Shown in pieces: positions 26,307-41,300 of a stretch of 64,000 nt of DNA (its first letter is position 1; each line of letters starts with the position of its first letter). The DNA is taken from positions 1,185,501 through 1,249,500 of the forward strand of contig JAFMOC010000084.1 of assembly GCA_019802505.1 (NCBI GenBank), given 5' to 3'. A model generated the notes under the pieces. That model had not been told where the DNA came from. It searched no databases and saw nothing but the letters and a program-made list of their open reading frames with translations. Source of the stretch: Corydoras sp. C115. Its lineage: Eukaryota; Chordata; Actinopteri; Siluriformes; Callichthyidae. The translations under genes and the position numbers were made by a program.

Positions 26307-29300
26307 GTTTATTTAAAACATAAATTGTGCATATGAACTATTGTGAATTATTATGAAACTTGTAAATAATGATTAGGCCATTGAAGTATACACCCCAATA
26401 GGAGGATGCAGGAACACGATGCACAGAAAAGAGGCTTAATTCATCCCGTTTGGAATTATACCATAATGATGACAAAATTACACTTTTAGGAGACTACATT
26501 GAATAAATAATTTGATTGATTAAAGCAAATTATTTTACTGCTTACACTGTGGAGAAGTAGAATATATAGCAATCATAGAGTGAATTTGGATGAAATTTGT
26601 ACCTATTTTCTGTAAGACTACAGTACTGCTGACTGTACCACATTGCCCCTTAATTATAATGTGCAAAATAATTATTTGTTTATTTTGATTGGTGTTACAT
26701 CGGATTGTTGTATTAACATTTTATATTTATTTAAATTGCTTTTGTAGGTATCAAAGGAAACATAGGTCCAAAAGGTTTAACAGGTGTTCAAGGGTCAGCA
26801 GGACAAAATGGAAAAAGGGGTAAGACTTTATAGGCAAAAATTGTTTATGAGAGATATAAGGCAATTGTGTCAATCATACATGTTTCCGATTTCTCTAACA
26901 ATCAAATAGTAGCTCCATGTTTTATATGGGTTACAAAAGTTATTACAAAAATCCATCCAAATCCAAATGTCGTCGCGCTTGCGTTCCCCCTTATCGAGCC
27001 ACATGTTTTTCTCTTACGGGCTAGCCTCATTTTGAACCTGTTTCACATGTTCTACCATAAGCTCTGGTTCCTGTCCGGATCCTAAGACCACATATTCCTT
27101 GACAGTGTAACCCCCTGCCTTTTTTGCCGCCTGATCAGCCGCTTCATACCCCTGCGCTTCCATGTCCCCCTTAGTGGAGTGACCTTTGCATTTAATGATG
27201 GCCAACTGTTTGGGCAGTTGTACTGGTTCCGATAGCTTATGTATGTGTGTATGGTGTTTAATAGGACCCCCGTTCACCGTTTTAAAACTTCTCTGCATCC
27301 ATTGTGGTCCATCTATGTGTACTGCAGAATAGGCGTATGCTGAGTCTGTATTAATGTTCACAGTCTCTCCGTCCAATAACTTCAATGCTATTACCTCAGC
27401 CAGTTGAGCTGAAGCAGGCTGTGGGACTGTTCCTGCTTCCAAAGTAACAAATTGATCCCCCTGTTTTTCCACTACTGCATACGAAGCTTGCAAACCTTCA
27501 TCCGACCTGTAGCAGCACCCGTCACTAAATAGCACTAGGTCAGGTTCTTTTAGACGCTGTTCTTCTAAATCGCTTCTAATCTTAATCACTGTTTGTGTTA
27601 CCTGTTCACAGCTGTGTTTCGCGCTGTCAGGTAGTGAGTGCATGTATCGTGCCATGTTTGCAGTTTTGTCTGGAGTTGTGTAGGCGATGTGAGGCTGGGT
27701 CAATATTTCTTGAATCTTGTCCTTCATGGCCCTTGACAGTGTGAATTCTGTAGATGTGAGAAAGGCAATCACCCCATGGGTGTTGTTCACAACTAATGGG
27801 TGACACATTACTAGGTGTGCAGTTTTGTTTAGAGCCACTGCTAAAGCTGCCATGTACCTTGTAATACTACAAGGCATGTCCTAATACTACAGGGTCTAGT
27901 TTGGAACTGTGATAAAGTAGAACCGTCCTAGTCAAGTCACTCCCCCTTTTCTGAAAAAGTACTGCATTTATGATGCCCTCTTTTTCAGAAATAATCTAGG
28001 TAAAATGGTTTTGTAAAGTCAGGGGACTGCAGGTCGGCTGCCATCGACAATGCTTTAATGCAATAAATTTGTCTTCCATTTCTGTGGTCCATGTTATTGG
28101 CACTGTAAGGTTGCGTTGGCCTATTCTGGTCACCTCACCCCTCAGTCTGTCTGTCATCCCTGTATAATTTGGCAGGTAGTTTCAACAGTATCGACAGTAG
28201 TTTGACCTCGTCCGACAGTGGGATGCTGAAAAATGTGTTTGCTAGGTATATTACAGTAAACCACGCATGTTCTGGGGTGAGGTTCTGCAGCATTCTATAA
28301 GGGTCAGGTACTGCAATCCCCTCAGTGATTGTTACTTGCGTTATGAGCCTTAAATCATGTACCATCCTGTATTCATTCTTACCGGGCTTCAACACGGGCA
28401 GGATGGGTGTGTTCCAGGGGGAGAGAGTGGGTGTCAGTACTCCTACCTTCAAGAGGTTGTGTATGGTGTCAGCAATCCCTTCTATCGCTTCATGTTTAGG
28501 AGGTACTGTGGTCGGTTCACTGGAGTGGTGTTTGGCCAGACGGGGCCACATGATGCTTAGTCAGTCCCACGTCTACTTTTGATACCGTCCACAGTGCCTT
28601 TGGTACTTATCTCAGCAGATCTGGCACCTGTGGGTGGTCTGTTACTTCTCTGCCATGGTACCTGTTCAAAACCACATGCTCAATTTGCCTTCATCCAAGT
28701 ACTTGCATTCAATTTGGCAGTACGTACCACATGCTGTCTTGTGTAAGTAGGGGTGTCTGTGGGCTGAAAGTCCAGTGCCAGTGCATGTTTCACCATCGGT
28801 CCGCTTTTTCTCGCCAATGTTCGCTCGCTGCCAGGAAAGCTGGATGAATTAAAGATCTGGACCCTCACACAGAGATGGCTCAGGGACTGTAATTTAATGT
28901 TTTTCATGGAAACGTGGCTGAGGGACGATGTGGCAGACAGCGTGGTTGAACTGGAGGGATGAGCGCTGTTCAGAGCTGTTCGGTCAGCTGCGACTACAGG
29001 GAAAACCCGCGGCGGAGGAAACTGTATCTATGTAAATAAAGCGTGGTGCACGGACTTCGTTGTAGTGGAAAGCCACTGCTCTGCGGACCTGGAGTCCCTG
29101 ATCATTAAATGCAGACCCTTCTATCTGCCCCGTGAGTTTAGCAGTGTCTATGTACCTCCGGATGCTAATGCTAACTCGGCTATGGAGGAACTCTGTGCTA
29201 CTATCAACAAACTACAAACTACAGACCCAGATGGAGCCTTCATTGTAGCAGGGGACTTTAATCATACTGAGCTAAAATTCAGATTACCAAAATGTTTTCA

Positions 29301-32300
29301 GAATGTCTCCTGCACCACAAGGGGACAAAAAACTTTAGATAAAGTTTACACAAAAGTGGCTCATGCATATAAAGCCACACCCCTCCCCCACCTTGGACTA
29401 TCTGATCATCTTTCATTGTTTCTAATACACTCCAGTCATCCAGAGGATCAAGCCTACCACCAGAACTGTAAAGATCTGGACGGACGGGACCGACTCCTTC
29501 CTTAAGCACCAGTTCCAGCATACCGACTGGAGTGTGTATGCTGCCCGGGCCACCATGGGCTCACACATCCACATGGACACCTACACTAACTCTGTCCTGG
29601 AACACATCAACAACTGTGTGGACAGAGTGACATCACAAAGGACAATAATAACGTTCCCGAACCAGAAGCCCTGGATGAACAAAGATCAAAGCCAGAGATG
29701 CTGCTCTCTGATCAAAGCCAGAGATGCTGCCTTCAGGTCAGGAGACCAGGAGGCATACAGCTCTGCCAGAGCCAACCTGAGGAGAGGAATAGCTACAGCC
29801 AAGCACTGCTACAAACAGCGGATTGAGGAGCACTTCACCACCTCTGACCCTCGACGTATGTGACAGGGCATATACACACTCACTGACTTCAAGCCAGCCA
29901 GCACTGTGCCATCCACCAACAGTGCCTCACTCCCTGATGAGCTGAATCACTTCTATGCTTGCTTCGACCAGGGAATCAAGGCTACATTTCCAAAAAACTA
30001 TCTTGCACCAGACGTCAACCCACTTGTCCTTTCCACCCTGCACACTGAGCAGGGTAAATGTGCATAAAGCAGCTGGGCCCGATGGTGTACTCGGCCGGGT
30101 GCTAAGAGCTTGTGCTCTCGGGTGTCTTCACACACATCTTTAATGTCTCGCTGGCCCAGGCCGCTGTTTCATCTATCTTCAATTCTGCTACCATCGTGCC
30201 CGTGCCAAAGCACTCAACTGCTTCAGCCCTTAATGACTTCCGACCTGTTGCACTCACACCAATTATCTCCAAGTGCTTTAAGAGACTAGTTCTCTCTCAC
30301 TTGAAGTCCTGCCTACCTGCTACACTGGACCCAAACCAGTTTGCATACCGCAGCAATAGATCCACAGAGGACGCTATTTGCACAGTGCTACACACCGCAC
30401 TGACCCACTTGGACTGTCAAAACTCATACGTGAAAATGCTGTTCATTGATTTTAGTTCAGCATTCAACACAGTGATCCCATCCATGCTGATATCCAAGCT
30501 CAACCATCTGGGTATCAGCACATCACTTTGCAACTGGATCTCAGACTTCTTGACTAACAGACCCCAGTCTGTTAAATTGGGCAACCGCATCTCATCAGTC
30601 ATCACCCTGAACACTGGTGTTCCACAAGGCTGTGTTTTGAGCCCGATTTTGTACTCCCTCTTCACCCACGACTGTGTGCCTGTTTATGGATCAAACACCA
30701 TAGTCAAGTTTGCAGACGACACCACAGTGATAGGCCTGATCAGAGACAAGGATGAGACGGCCTGCAGGGACGAAGTATAGCGTCTGTCCTCATGGTGCCA
30801 CGAAAACAACCTGGCACTCAACACGCACAAAACCAAGGAGATCATTATGGACTTCAGGAAGACCAAGAGCCAAGCTCACACTCCCATCTACATCAGTGGA
30901 GCTGCAGTGGATCAGGTGTCCAGCTTCAAGTTCCTCGGTCTTCACATCTCTAATGATCTCACCTGGTCCTTGAACTCCTCTGTCCTCATCAAAAAGGCGC
31001 AGCAGTCACTTTACTTTCTCCAGAGTCTCAAGAAAGCTCACCTGTCTCCCAGGATCCTGGTGAACTTTTACCACTGTACCATTGAGAGCATACTCACCAA
31101 CTGCATCTCTGTATGGTATGGCAGTTGCTGTGCTGCAGACTGCAAAGCACTCCAGCGGGTGGTAAAAACGGCGCAGCGCATCATAGGCACCGAGTTACCC
31201 ACCATTGAGGACTTGCATCAAAAGCGCTGCCTGGGCAGGGCAAGAAATATCACAAAGGACACTACCCACTACCCACCAAACCACGAACATTTCAGCCTCT
31301 TACCATCCGGTAGGCGTTACAGGAGCCTCAACTCCCACACCAACAGACTCAGAAAAAGTTTTTTTCCTGAGGCGGTTATCCTCCTGAACGCTGCACATAC
31401 AATATAATTGCTCTTTTGCACAACCACTTCTCTGCACATTAAATCACCTATATAATGTTCATACTATGTTATATCATGTATATATTATGACCTATATTAT
31501 GTATATATCGCGTATATACAGTCATGGCAAAAAGTTTTGAGAATGACACAAATATTATATTTTCACATGATCTGCTGCCCTCTGGTTTTTATGTGTTTGT
31601 CAGATGTTTTTATGACATACAGAAATATAATTGCAATCATATTATGAGTAACAAAAGCTTTTATTGACAGTTAGAATGAGTTAATGCAGCAAGTCAATAT
31701 TTGCAGTGTTGACCCTTCTTCTTCAGGACCTCTGCAATTTTCTATCAGTAAGAAAATCTGATCACTTTTTATAACATTCTGGAGTATATACAAATTGCCA
31801 TTATCAAAACTGAAGCAGTAGACTTTGTAAAAATTAATATTTGCATCATTTGCAAACTTTTGGCCATGACTGTAATGTGCTCATGTCATGTTCATCTACA
31901 TGTAAATACTTCACCTTTCCATGCACCAGTCACTGTTACTATTGCACTTTATGTAAATAATGTATATATTGCACTTCTGGTTAGATGCTAACTACATTTC
32001 ATTGGCCCTGTACTTGTACTCTGCACAATGACAATAAAGTTGAATCTAATCTAATCTAATAATGTTCCCTGCCATCCACTTGGATCTTCAGCGGGAAATA
32101 CATCATGAGGACCTCCCTCATGTGGCCTTGCTCTATTACTTACCCAAATGGGGGTGCTCGCTGGGCCCAATGGAGCTTCCCTGCAATTGTATTCCCAATT
32201 CAATTCCCAATTGCCTGATTGCCGGGCTGACCAAGACCCACCCCCTGAGCTTTCTGAGCTCCCTGAGCTCCCTCATCCCAGTCTACCTCCAGGTCCACCC

Positions 32301-35300
32301 TTATCCCTGGACTTATCCCTGTTATATAACCCCCAGTCAGAGACATGCTCATAGTTTCTCTCTCAGCGTTCTCCCTGGGTTAGCCCACCATTATTTTACA
32401 CTCATGAGATGTTGTTTCATGTTGCGGTCTGGCTCTGTTAAGGGTAGGGCGGGGTACAGGGCAGGCACAACATTAACATTAGGAGGACTGGTTGGTTGTA
32501 TGGGAGGGGCACTAATAGGGGAAGGTGTGTAGGGAGGAGGGGGAGGAAAACTGCCATGCATATCGATCTAATGCTTCTCTCAACACCTCATGAATAAATC
32601 CCCAGCTGGAAGACAGCTGGGGCCAAAGGGCATAACTAAATATTCATAATTCCCTGTTGGTGTTAAAAAGGCTGTCTTCCACTCATCCTCCTGCTGGATT
32701 CTAATCAAATTATAGGCACTGCGCAAATCGAACTTGGTAAAGACAGTGGCCAGTCGCAGCACCTCAAATCCAGTTGACATCTGCGGCAAGGGGTAGCGGT
32801 CCCTGATGGTAATGGCGTTGAGACCATGATAGTTGATACAAGGGCTCAGGGAACCATCCTTTTTGGCCACAAAAAAGAACCCCGCCCCCACTGGCGAAGA
32901 TGACGGATGAATAAATCCTTGGTCCTCCCACACATAGATTTCCATGGCCGCCCGCTCAGATGGATTAAGTGAGAACAAGAGGCCCCTGGGGGGGTGAGGT
33001 ACCCAGGAGCAGGTTTATGGCACAATCATAGGTTCTATGTGGAGGGAGGACCTGAGCCCGTGTCTTGCTTAAGACCTCTCAAAGATCATGATATGATGGT
33101 GGAACTTTGGAAAGGTCTACTACATCATCTCTAGCTGGCAATTGAGGTTTTATGGGTAATAAACAGGCCTCCTGGCACCACGGAGCCCACCCATAGATCG
33201 AGCAGGTCTACCAGTCTATTTGGGGGTTATGTTGGCCCAACCATGGGAACCCCAGTACTATTAGTAAGTGGGGAACCTGAGTGACTAGTAGACTTAGAGT
33301 CTCTGTGTGCCCTTTAAAATTGAGACGGACTGGACAGGTGGTGTGGGTGATAGGGCCTGCCAACACCGGTAGCGGTGGGAATGTTTAGAGACTGAACTAA
33401 TCCTTTGTCAATGAAATTGCCCCCCGCTCCAGAGTCTACATAGACAGAGGCCTTGGCCTCAAAGTTAGGGTCCCAGAACAATTGTCCAGCTAGGACAACC
33501 CCGGCGGGGGTATTGAGGGTTTGGCCTAGGCCCGGCCCCCCTGAACCCCGACCACTGCATTTTCCTGAACTCTGGACATGTTTCGGGATTCCGTGCTCCC
33601 CCTAACTGCATTGGCTCCTCTCCATCTCGTGGAGCCTCCACATAATGAGTGGAAGTGGACCAGCGAGGTCTGGCGCCCCAGAACCCGCCACCCACTCTCG
33701 GGCCCGTTGGCGGATGCGGGTGTCTAGCCGAATGCATAGGTCATACATTTCGGCTAGGCTCTCTGGAATGTCCCAAGTGGCCAGCTCATCCTTGAGATGT
33801 TTGTTCAGGCTATGGTGGAATATGCCCACTAGGGCCTCTTCATTCCACTGACATTCTGTGGCCAAAGTGCCAAATGCACCGCTGCAGAGAGAGAGCCTTG
33901 GGATAGGGAAAGGAGTCTGGGGGCCACAGCTTTACCCTCTTTAGGGTTGTAAAAGGTCTGGTGCAAGGCTTGGCGAAACGTGTGCTCACTGGTACATGCC
34001 TTAGAATAACAAACACTACAGAAACGCACACTTGGCACGGTCTATATTCCAACGATGTGACAAGTTGCACCAGTCGGCTTGCTGTATATATAGCTATGCC
34101 GACAGGTGCACCTCGTCAGAGCGAATTAGCGCGGCACTCCCTGGAAAATGCAGTTTTTTTCCCGTAGTCCGCCATGTGCGTCCCGCTGGTCTCCGCTGCC
34201 CTCTGGTGGTAGGCTGTGTCGCTGCGGCACGATCCGTAACAAAGTATTAGTTTGTAAGGATTTCAGGTTACTATTTGTAACCTGACGTACAAACATAAAA
34301 ACAAGTTTGTTTTGAGCCGAACATTAACACAGTTTAACAACCAGCCAAACTCAGGTTTTCACGAGCCAGGAAGCGAGTTTTTTGCTCCTTTAATCATCAA
34401 AGTAGGTATAGACGGATCCGATGAAACTGGTACCAGCATTTCATTGTAATGATTAAAGCCGCAACTTCTGCCATAAGTGTGTACCTCATGTGTCAAATGG
34501 ATATTCTTGTCCTCTACTGTCACATTTGATTACCTTGGACCGAACGGCTGAGCGCAGAGCCGAAATGCGGTGAAGGGAGCCAGGCAACGAACAAGTAGCG
34601 GTAAACGGGTTTATTAAAGGTGTAGGAACACCAAAAACATAGAGGCAACGAAAAGCAAGGTGACATAAAATGATGATGTGCATGGAGGAAAGGGAACACA
34701 GGAACTAAATATGCAAACACTTGACCACGTGCACACAACAAAATCAATGAATAAAACAGGTTAATTTACTTAAATGGTGAACGAGAACACAAGATAATTA
34801 ACCTAAAATAAACGCGTTGGCATATAAAGCCCCTCGCTCCCACCTCCGCATCCAGATCACCATCCTGAAGACAGAACAGGTACACCCCAACTGCCAGACC
34901 CAGAGATAAGATAAGATGAAATAAACCTTTATTTGTCCCAAAATAGGGAAATTCACAAGAGACAGAGCAACAGAGGAAAAACACAATGAGGGATCAGATA
35001 GGACAGGGAGAACACAAAGGTCGGAGACACTCATGCCAGACACCTCATCAGCACCGCTAACGCCCCCTCGCAGCACGGATCAGGTGCAGCGCGCTCTGGC
35101 TCGGTCGCAGACGCTGCATGTGGGACACATCTTGGACACATCTTGGCATCTTGGCACAAAGCCGGCGGCCGGCTCTGCGCCTGGGTTTCGTGCTAGGGAG
35201 CTTAATAACCCGGGCTGTCAGTCCAGAACTCCTCAGAATTATGGAGGGTGTGTATCGGCAGAATATGCCGATACAGATACAACCCGCCTGCCTCGTCATC

Positions 35301-38300
35301 AGAGACCTCGATAATATCGAGACCCTCCTCAACGCAGAGTGACTCATACCCACTCCTCCACATAAACTCATGCCCCGAGTCGTATCACTCCGAAGCTGCC
35401 ATAAGCACCGTAATACGGTTGCGGCAAACCAATGTACATGCAGACACGACAGAGGGCACCGTGAGTACAAGGGTTTTATGGCCTCCACAAAGCAAATATT
35501 TCAAAAATGCTTACCTGGGAACTGGATTCAAAATTTACCTGGGCTCAAAAATTACTGACACGTCATTCTTTCATATTTGCTTGCCTCAGACCGAACGGCT
35601 GCCTAAATGCGCTGAAGGGAGCCAGGCAACGAACAGGTGGCGGTAAATGGGTTTATTCAAGGTGCAGGAAATCCAAAAACACAGAGGCAATGAAAAGCAA
35701 GGTGACATAAAATGACGACATGCGTGGAGGAACACAGGAACTAAATATACAAACACCCAACCATGTGCACACACCCAAACCAATGAATAAAACAGGTTAA
35801 TTAACTTAAATGTTGAACGAGAACACAGGTGCCCTATGTCACACCATGATGACGAATAGAACTAATCATTCTCTTGCCAGCAACAATTCACAGCCACGCT
35901 GCCCCAACGGCTCCCTTAGTGAACTGTCTCTCTTGATGTTTCATTTTCATGTGATAGTGTGTTACTATCTGGAGATGGGCTATTTCCAAAGACATGTACT
36001 CACATTCCACTATCTCTTTGAGGTCTATATCCTTGTGCCACAGAAACCTTAAGTAGTCCCTATGGTCATGTGTTACCAGGAATCCATAAAACAGTTGCTG
36101 AATTTGGCAGTGACAGCAATATGTCCGTTCTGAACCTCAGTAAAACACCCAAAAGTGTTTTGTTTAGGTCAGGGCCTGTCTACAGCACAGAGTTGAGGGA
36201 GATACCTTGATATTGCACACTTGAGTCGAACCCGACTTGGTTTCTGGTTTCTGAGGATGATATACCCCAAAAATAGTCAAGTAACAGCCTTCCTGTTTCG
36301 CTCAGGTAGGTGGTGCATTTTCTGCATGCTTGTTGTGAAACAGTTTAGCCATAAATGCGGAAAAGTGTTGCTTCATCTCAGGATTTTTATTTAGAGTGTG
36401 TTGTAATGAGTTAAAATGTGACACGCTTGTCACATATATTGCTTGGAAGTGAGGGACGTGGTGATCTGAAAGATAATGGGGCAATCCAATTTTTATCTTC
36501 ATCCTCATGAACTTCTTTCTCCATTATATTTAGAAAGGTCTCATCATTAAAAAGACATGGCATACTGATTGTCATTTTTGGTACATTCGAACATGGTGAG
36601 ACCCAGCTGGTCATTAGCTCCAAGATGGCACCGGTGAGGTCGGCTGCCGTCATGATTTATCCACAAGCCTTTGATCTCAGTTTGTTTATTTTTATTATTT
36701 ATATTGCTTTTAGACCCTTTTTCTTTTCACCATGCCAAGCATTAGGTATGATAGACACTCTTATTTCTATTAATCTACAATCCACTCACCTCACAACTAT
36801 TTTAACTCTGAATCCGAGCTGGCTGAGGGAAATCCTGAGGGAGAACAAGGAGTACAACAAAGAGACCACTCCGAGGGAAAAGAGTGGGAATCAGGAACAG
36901 GCTGAGGGCCAGGGCATATCCTGCTAGCCAATGTCCAGTCTCTGGAGAACAAACTGGATAATCTTCAGAAGAGAGTTAAGTTCCAGAGAGACATTAGAGA
37001 ACGCAATCTTTTCTGCTTTAACGAGACATGGCTGAACCCAACAGTACCGCTATGTTCATCGTTGTTGGCAATTTCAACAGCACCAACCTCAGACGTGCAG
37101 CACCGGAGTTTCATCAGAACATCAGCTCCCCAACCAGAGGCAACCAGACACTGGATCATTGTTACACCGTGATTAAGGAAAGTTACAGGGCTCAGTCACA
37201 TTCACTATTTGGGAAGTCTGACCATGCCGCCATCTTTCTGATGCCAAAATCTAAACTTAAACAAGAAGCCGTGGCTCAGAGAGAGGTGCCGCCCTGAACC
37301 GACCAATTGGTGGACACCTTTCAAGGCGCTCTGGATGACGCGGATTGAGACATGTTCTAAACCATTTGTGCTGATGAAGTCAGTTTGTTTGCAGACTCTG
37401 AAGTGAGCTTCGTTGGGAAGCTGGTTAATACATGGTTCCCAGAATCACCATCAGGACATTTCCCAACCAGAAGCCATGGATGGACACATCTGTCCGTGAT
37501 GCTTTGAAAACTCGCACAGCTGCATACAACACAGGACTCATCAGCAATATAAGGAATATAAGCCGCATCATACGGAGTACGCAGTGCAGTGTGGCAGGCG
37601 CTACGCCAAGGAACTAGTCCAGCAGAGTGACTCTAGATCTTTATGGCAGGGACTGCGGACAGTGACGGATTATAAAGGCACACCCTCCATTTTAACGTGT
37701 AGACGGGACTCTGGCAAGCGAGCTGAACAACTTTTATGCATGCTTTGGTGCTTCAACCAGCATGACACATGTCACTGCTGACCGCGCATGCACAGAGCTT
37801 CGCGATGGACAGCAGCCACTCGTCATCTCAGAGAATGACGTTCAAGTTCAAGTTATTTATTTATATAGCGCTTTTTACAACAGTACATTGTCACAAAGCA
37901 GCTTTACAGAATGAAAAGCCTTTAAACCCCCAAAGAGCAAGCCGAAGCGACAGTGGCAAGACTCCCTGTTATGTTGTTATTTAAGGAAGAAACCTTGGGA
38001 GGACCAAGATTCAGTGGGGGACTCATCGTCCTTGAGCGGCCAGGCAGCAACAACAGTGTAGGACAGCCATGTACAGATATTTAACAAATGGAAAAACTCT
38101 AACAACTGGAAAACTATATGTGAGTCCATTAAGGGGGTCCTGCAGGACCACCAGTCCAATTAATATTGATCAGCGGGGCCATGGATGAAGGTTTGACTAC
38201 ACCTCCAGGAAGCCGGTCACACTTCAAAAGAAACAGACAAAGGAAGGCAGTTAGAGCTAATAATAAAGCACAGCATTTAATTAATAAGTAATTGATTGAC

Positions 38301-41300
38301 ACAGTGCAGCATATGACTCCGGCATCACTGACTACTAAAAGAGGCAGATACTGCAGACTCTACATAATTGAGATGGCTCCCCAGAACAGCATAATTTCAG
38401 TGCCACACCCCCCCATTAATGATGAGGTGGGTGAAACGTCAGCACACACTGATTGCAGATTACCACCCCAACACAGCCAAGCCTGAGATCTACATCTTTA
38501 TCTACAGGGGATTAATTAAACACAAGATTAAATAAATGTGTTTTTAATTTATTTTTAAAGATTAATAGTGATTCATAATCACGAACAGTAACTCGAAGGC
38601 TATTCCAAAGTTGAGGAGCCTTGTGGGAGAACGCTCTTCCACCAGCAGTAATTTTATTTATTCTAGGAGCTAAGAGTAAACCAGCACCTTGTGATCAGAG
38701 CTTACGTGTTGGCTTGTACAATTGAATCAGCTCACTCAGATACTGTGGACCCTGATTATGTAGAATTTTATATGTTATCAATAAAATTTTGTACTCAATA
38801 CGAAACTTAACTGCTAGCCAGTGCAAGTTTGATAACACAGGACTGATATGATCAAACTTTCTGTTTTTTAGTTAAAACTCTAGCTGCAGCATTTTGCACA
38901 AGTTGTAATTTATGTAATGATTTATTTGAACATCCTGTCAGAAGTGAATTACAATAATCTAACCTTGAGGTAATAAAAGCATGAATTACTTTTTCTGCAT
39001 CTTGGAGGGAGAGGATAGTTCGTAGCTTCGAAATGTTACGAAGGTGAAAAAAATGCAATTCTAGTAATATTGCTAATGTGCTTTGTAAAGGAGATATCTG
39101 AATCAATAATGACACCGAGATTATTTACAGATGAACTGGGTCTAATTAAAGAGTTTTCAAGGTTTAACATAGTGTTAGAAGCTTTGTTAATTTTGTCCTT
39201 GGGTCCAACTAACTAGAAACTGAAATCAGAATTTAGCAGTAGGAAGTTTTTTACATCCATATTTTAATATCTTGGATGCAGTACTCGAGCTTACTGTCTG
39301 AACGAACATCATTAGGGTTAGCTGAAATGTATAACTGTGTATCATCTGCATAAGAGTGGAAACTGATTCCATGTTTATGAATAATTGATCCCAATGGAAG
39401 CATATATAACGCAAATAGGAGTGTGGACCCAGACCTGACCCTTGCGGAACACCATATTTAACTTTAGCAAGATCAGAACATTGATTGTTAACACAGGTGA
39501 CTTGATATTGATTTGTCAGGTAGGATTTAAACCACTGGAGTGCAGATCCTGTAATGCCTACATTGTTTTCTAATCTATCAACTAAGATGTTATGGTCCAT
39601 AGAGTCTAAGGCTGCACTAAGATCTAATAATACAAGGAAAGAGATTTGGTTATTATCAAAGGACATTACAGTAATAAGTCATTAACGACTTTAATTAAGG
39701 CTGTCTTAGTGCCATGATGAGACCTAAAACCTGACTGAAACTTTATTAGTTATTAACTAACGTTATTAGTTAGAAGATGGCGATTCAGCTGGTTGAACAC
39801 AATTTTTTCTAGGATTTTAGAAACAAAATGAAGGTTTGATAGTTGGACAGCATTAGAGGATCTAAATTAGGTTTTTTAAGTAATGGTTTAATGACTGCAC
39901 ACTTCAGATTTTTGGGGACATAGCCTGTTTTAAGTGATGAATTTATAATGTTTATAAAAGGCTCTGTAATATTATGGTAGGAGGTATTTAAGGAGGTTTG
40001 TAGGTATTGGTTCTAACAGACATGTTGGTGTCTTTGATTGTGTAATTAATTAGACAAGCTCTTTTTTAGATATGGGGTTAAAGGTATTGAACTCTTGTAC
40101 TATATTATTTACTCTACCACTAGATTTTTCAGAAATCGTTGCGGGTTGATTATTGATTACGCTACACGATGCATTAGATGATTTAAGTCTTATGTTTTCA
40201 ATTTTATCACTAAAGAAATTCATGAAATCACTGCTGCTGTTTTAGGGCGCGTGTTTGATCATTAAACCATGGAACGAGTCTTTTATCTTTAACCTCTTTT
40301 AGTTTAAGTGGCACGACACTGTCTAAGGTTGTTTAAGGTATTCAGCTGTGTTTTCAAGTTCATCGGGTCCTAATGCTAGTTTAATGTTTAATTCAGGTAA
40401 ATATTGTAGGAATGACGTAGCAGTAGAGGGAATGATTGTACGCTTCATATCATATCGTGGTTTAATAACTGGATCAATATCAATTTCTAAATCATAGGTT
40501 ATCAAATAGTGATCAGAGATGACCTCACTTTGTCTAACAATAGTTAAACTATTAATGTTAATACCATGTATTAAAACTAAGTCTAATGTATATTTACAGT
40601 GATGTGTTTCACCAACCACACTTTGAGTAACACCAAGGAATGGAGGATAGAGTCAAAGACTAATTTAAATGAGTCTATTGGTCTTTCAAAGTGAACATTG
40701 AAGTCACTGACTATTAAGGCCTTGTCTGATGAGATTACTATGTTAGAAAGAAATTCACCAAATTCTTTAATAAACTGTATATGGGCCAGGAGGGCAGTAT
40801 ACGGTAATAAGTTGCTTTAGATTGTATTTATTCTTCAATGAAGATGAGCTGCTTATGTTGAGTACAAGAGCTTCGAAGTATTTTGACTCATGTGACATGA
40901 GCGCAGCACCCTCCCGGGAAGGATGGATGCCGTCCCATTTCAAAAGGCCAGGCCTTCCCTCAAAAGTAGACCAATTATCAATAAAGGTAATATTGTTTTC
41001 TGAGCACCACTTAGACATCCAGCAACGCAGCGACCATAACCTGCTGTATGTTTCGCCGCCACGCCTAATTGGTCAGGAAAGCTTCCAGAGGAGTGAATAC
41101 CAGAAAAGCTGCAGGACCAGACGAGATATGCAGGCATGTCCTGAAAACCTACACTCTTTAGCTGGGCGTCGTTCCATCCATTTTGAGCTTGCTTGAACTT
41201 GGTCGTGTGTGTAGTAAGGCAGTGTTTGTCCTCCCCGCCATGGATTTTGGAGAACATGGGTTCTTTAAACATTCAAGGTTGGCTTGTGAACGTTATCAAT

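Larger units (their letters stand above)
28809..32063 (+). mobile_element. L2/Rex-like LINE, mostly complete
   Basis: Plus-strand LINE inserted into the retrovirus-like copy. It encodes an endonuclease region (28850-29505: ETWLRDD, IVAGDFNHTEL, LGLSDHLSLFL), a linker, an RT (30112-30780: IVPVPKHS, DFRPVALTPIISKCFKRLV, FIDFSSAFNTVIP, TGVPQGCVLSPILYSLF, FADDTTVIGL) and a C-terminus (30847-31407, ending LLPSGRRYRSLNSH). Stops occur near 28961, 29503, 29861 and 30778, with frame changes. The 3' end is AATAAAGTTGAATCTAATC, repeated. A MITE is inserted in the 3' UTR at 31519-31872. Confidence 0.9.

Noticed and set aside
28135..28551. A functional reverse transcriptase gene
   Set aside because: The catalytic segment is missing and frames are broken; it is an old retrovirus-like relic.
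40767..41018. A host SGNH hydrolase gene
   Set aside because: The segment lies in order before LINE endonuclease and RT text on the same strand. It is the esterase ORF1 of a LINE.
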